Below are positions 13,200 to 13,918 of a stretch of DNA of 13,918 nucleotides, piece after piece. The first letter of the stretch is position 1. Each line of letters starts with the position of its first letter. Made by a program: the position numbers and the translations under genes. Origin of the DNA: Thermoleophilia bacterium (GTDB lineage: Bacteria > Actinomycetota > Thermoleophilia > Gaiellales > JAICJC01); assembly GCA_025928435.1 (NCBI GenBank), contig JAICJM010000099.1, positions 1 to 13,918 of the forward strand, read 5' to 3'. The notes beneath the pieces were generated by a model that made no database searches, was not told the DNA's origin, and saw nothing but the letters and a program-made list of their open reading frames with translations.

Positions 13200-13918
13200 A
13201 GGAGCTCTGTCTCCCGCGCCTGGCTGGGATGCAGCATGGCGTCCGCCGGGGCCGTGCCGCCGAGGTAGCCGCCGTACTCCTGCGACTCGTCGGGGGTGCC
13301 GCCCACGAACACGAAGCCGAGGCGCGGAGCGGCGCACGCGTCGAGCGCGCGGCCGAGGGCGACCAGGTGCGGCCGGCTGGCGAGCCGGGCGCGGGCGACC
13401 GCGACCACGGCATCGACCTTCGTGCCGAGCACCATCGCGTCGGTGACGGGCAGCATCGGCGGGGCGTCGACCAGGACGACGTCGGCGCGGCCGCGCAGCT
13501 CGCGCAGCAGGTCGGTCATCGCCCGGCTGTCGAGGAGCTCGGCCGCGTCGCCCGGGATCGGGCCGGCGGGCAGCACCTCGAGCAGGCCGCCGCCGCTCGT
13601 GGTCGTCGTGCCGTTCGAGCCGACGTCCACGGGATGCTCGCGGCTGACGTCGACGATCGTGAGGGCGTCGCCGAGCTGGCTGTGGCCCGAGAGGATGTCG
13701 CTGACGCCCATGCGGTCGTCGAGGCCGAAGAAGCTGCCGAGCGCGGGCCGGCGCATGTTCGCGTCGACGACGACCACGTGCTGGCCGGCGCGGGTGAGCG
13801 CCACGGCCAGGTTTGCGACGGTCGTCGAGGTGCCCTCGTCATCCGAGGCGCTCGTGAACATGATCACCTTCATGCCGCGCCGCAGCGTCGTGGCCAGGTT
13901 CAGCTTGAAGATGCGGTA
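13196..13918 (-). CDS. Wzc/CpsD-like BY-kinase ATPase domain, C-terminal part, with altered P-loop (5' end outside window)
   Basis: 240 residues are visible, and the frame is open to the window edge. The first residues (YRIFKLNLATTLRRG) match the E-A-Y/F-R-x-L-x-x-N-L lead-in of bacterial tyrosine kinases, so ATG 13873 is internal. Walker A' VVVVDANMRRPALGSFFGL (48-66) and Walker B VVLVDAPPMLPVTDA (147-161) are well conserved. The Walker A segment reads SASDDEGTSTT (23-33), with threonine where the P-loop lysine of GKST should be. The C-terminus has only two close tyrosines (EYGGYLGG) rather than a dense cluster. The family controls chain length and export in Wzy-dependent capsule synthesis. 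A Wzz-like membrane part probably precedes it. Whether this copy binds ATP or has become structural is open. Confidence 0.88.
   Translation of the reverse strand, partial: YRIFKLNLATTLRRGMKVIMFTSASDDEGTSTTVANLAVALTRAGQHVVVVDANMRRPALGSFFGLDDRMGVSDILSGHSQLGDALTIVDVSREHPVDVGSNGTTTTSGGGLLEVLPAGPIPGDAAELLDSRAMTDLLRELRGRADVVLVDAPPMLPVTDAMVLGTKVDAVVAVARARLASRPHLVALGRALDACAAPRLGFVFVGGTPDESQEYGGYLGGTAPADAMLHPSQARETELL

Noticed and set aside
1..13918. CRISPR array, tRNA/rRNA genes, insertion-sequence transposase or prophage genes
   Set aside because: No regularly spaced repeats, no cloverleaf-like or rRNA-like segment and no transposase or phage protein motif were seen on either strand.

Overview
The window is uniformly very GC-rich. 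It uses GTG as well as ATG starts, has tight gene overlaps and carries actinobacterial-style regulators (an OmpR/HisKA pair and an RsbW-like ATPase). I infer a member of Actinomycetota, and a Thermoleophilia-like soil lineage would fit, but nothing in the sequence proves the class.

Layout. Bases 1-185 hold the start of an anti-sigma/RsbW-type ATPase on the minus strand. Bases 358-809 hold the C-terminal remnant of a sensor kinase, overlapping by ATGA a small two-helix membrane protein. Bases 813-2782 (minus) are a two-component operon, response regulator then histidine kinase. Ahead of it are phased direct repeats that look like an OmpR-type site and a probable leaderless promoter. A 91-residue protein of unknown function follows (2912-3187, minus). 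A short divergent promoter region separates it from a plus-strand group: a secreted or anchored phosphoesterase-fold protein whose catalytic motifs are all substituted, a GH5 glycosidase lipoprotein overlapping it by GTGA, and an MgtC/SapB membrane protein.

From 13918 down to 6418 the minus strand is one long exopolysaccharide/capsule operon, entering from outside the window. In transcription order it encodes: a Wzc/BY-kinase-type ATPase domain (with an altered P-loop); an Alg14-like and an Alg13-like protein that together make one split glycosyltransferase; a sulfotransferase; an O-antigen polymerase/ligase (Wzy/WaaL fold); a second sulfotransferase; a 164-bp palindromic element; a third sulfotransferase; and a Wzx-type flippase. 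Most junctions are 4-nt stop/start overlaps. The set matches Wzx/Wzy-dependent assembly of a polymer, and three sulfotransferases suggest the polymer is sulfated.

The most unusual items are the 164-bp near-palindrome with 20-bp terminal inverted repeats and a possible ATC target duplication, which supplies a stop codon to one sulfotransferase and the ribosome binding site to the next; the apparently dead phosphoesterase coupled to a glycosidase; and the predicted sulfated-polysaccharide pathway itself.
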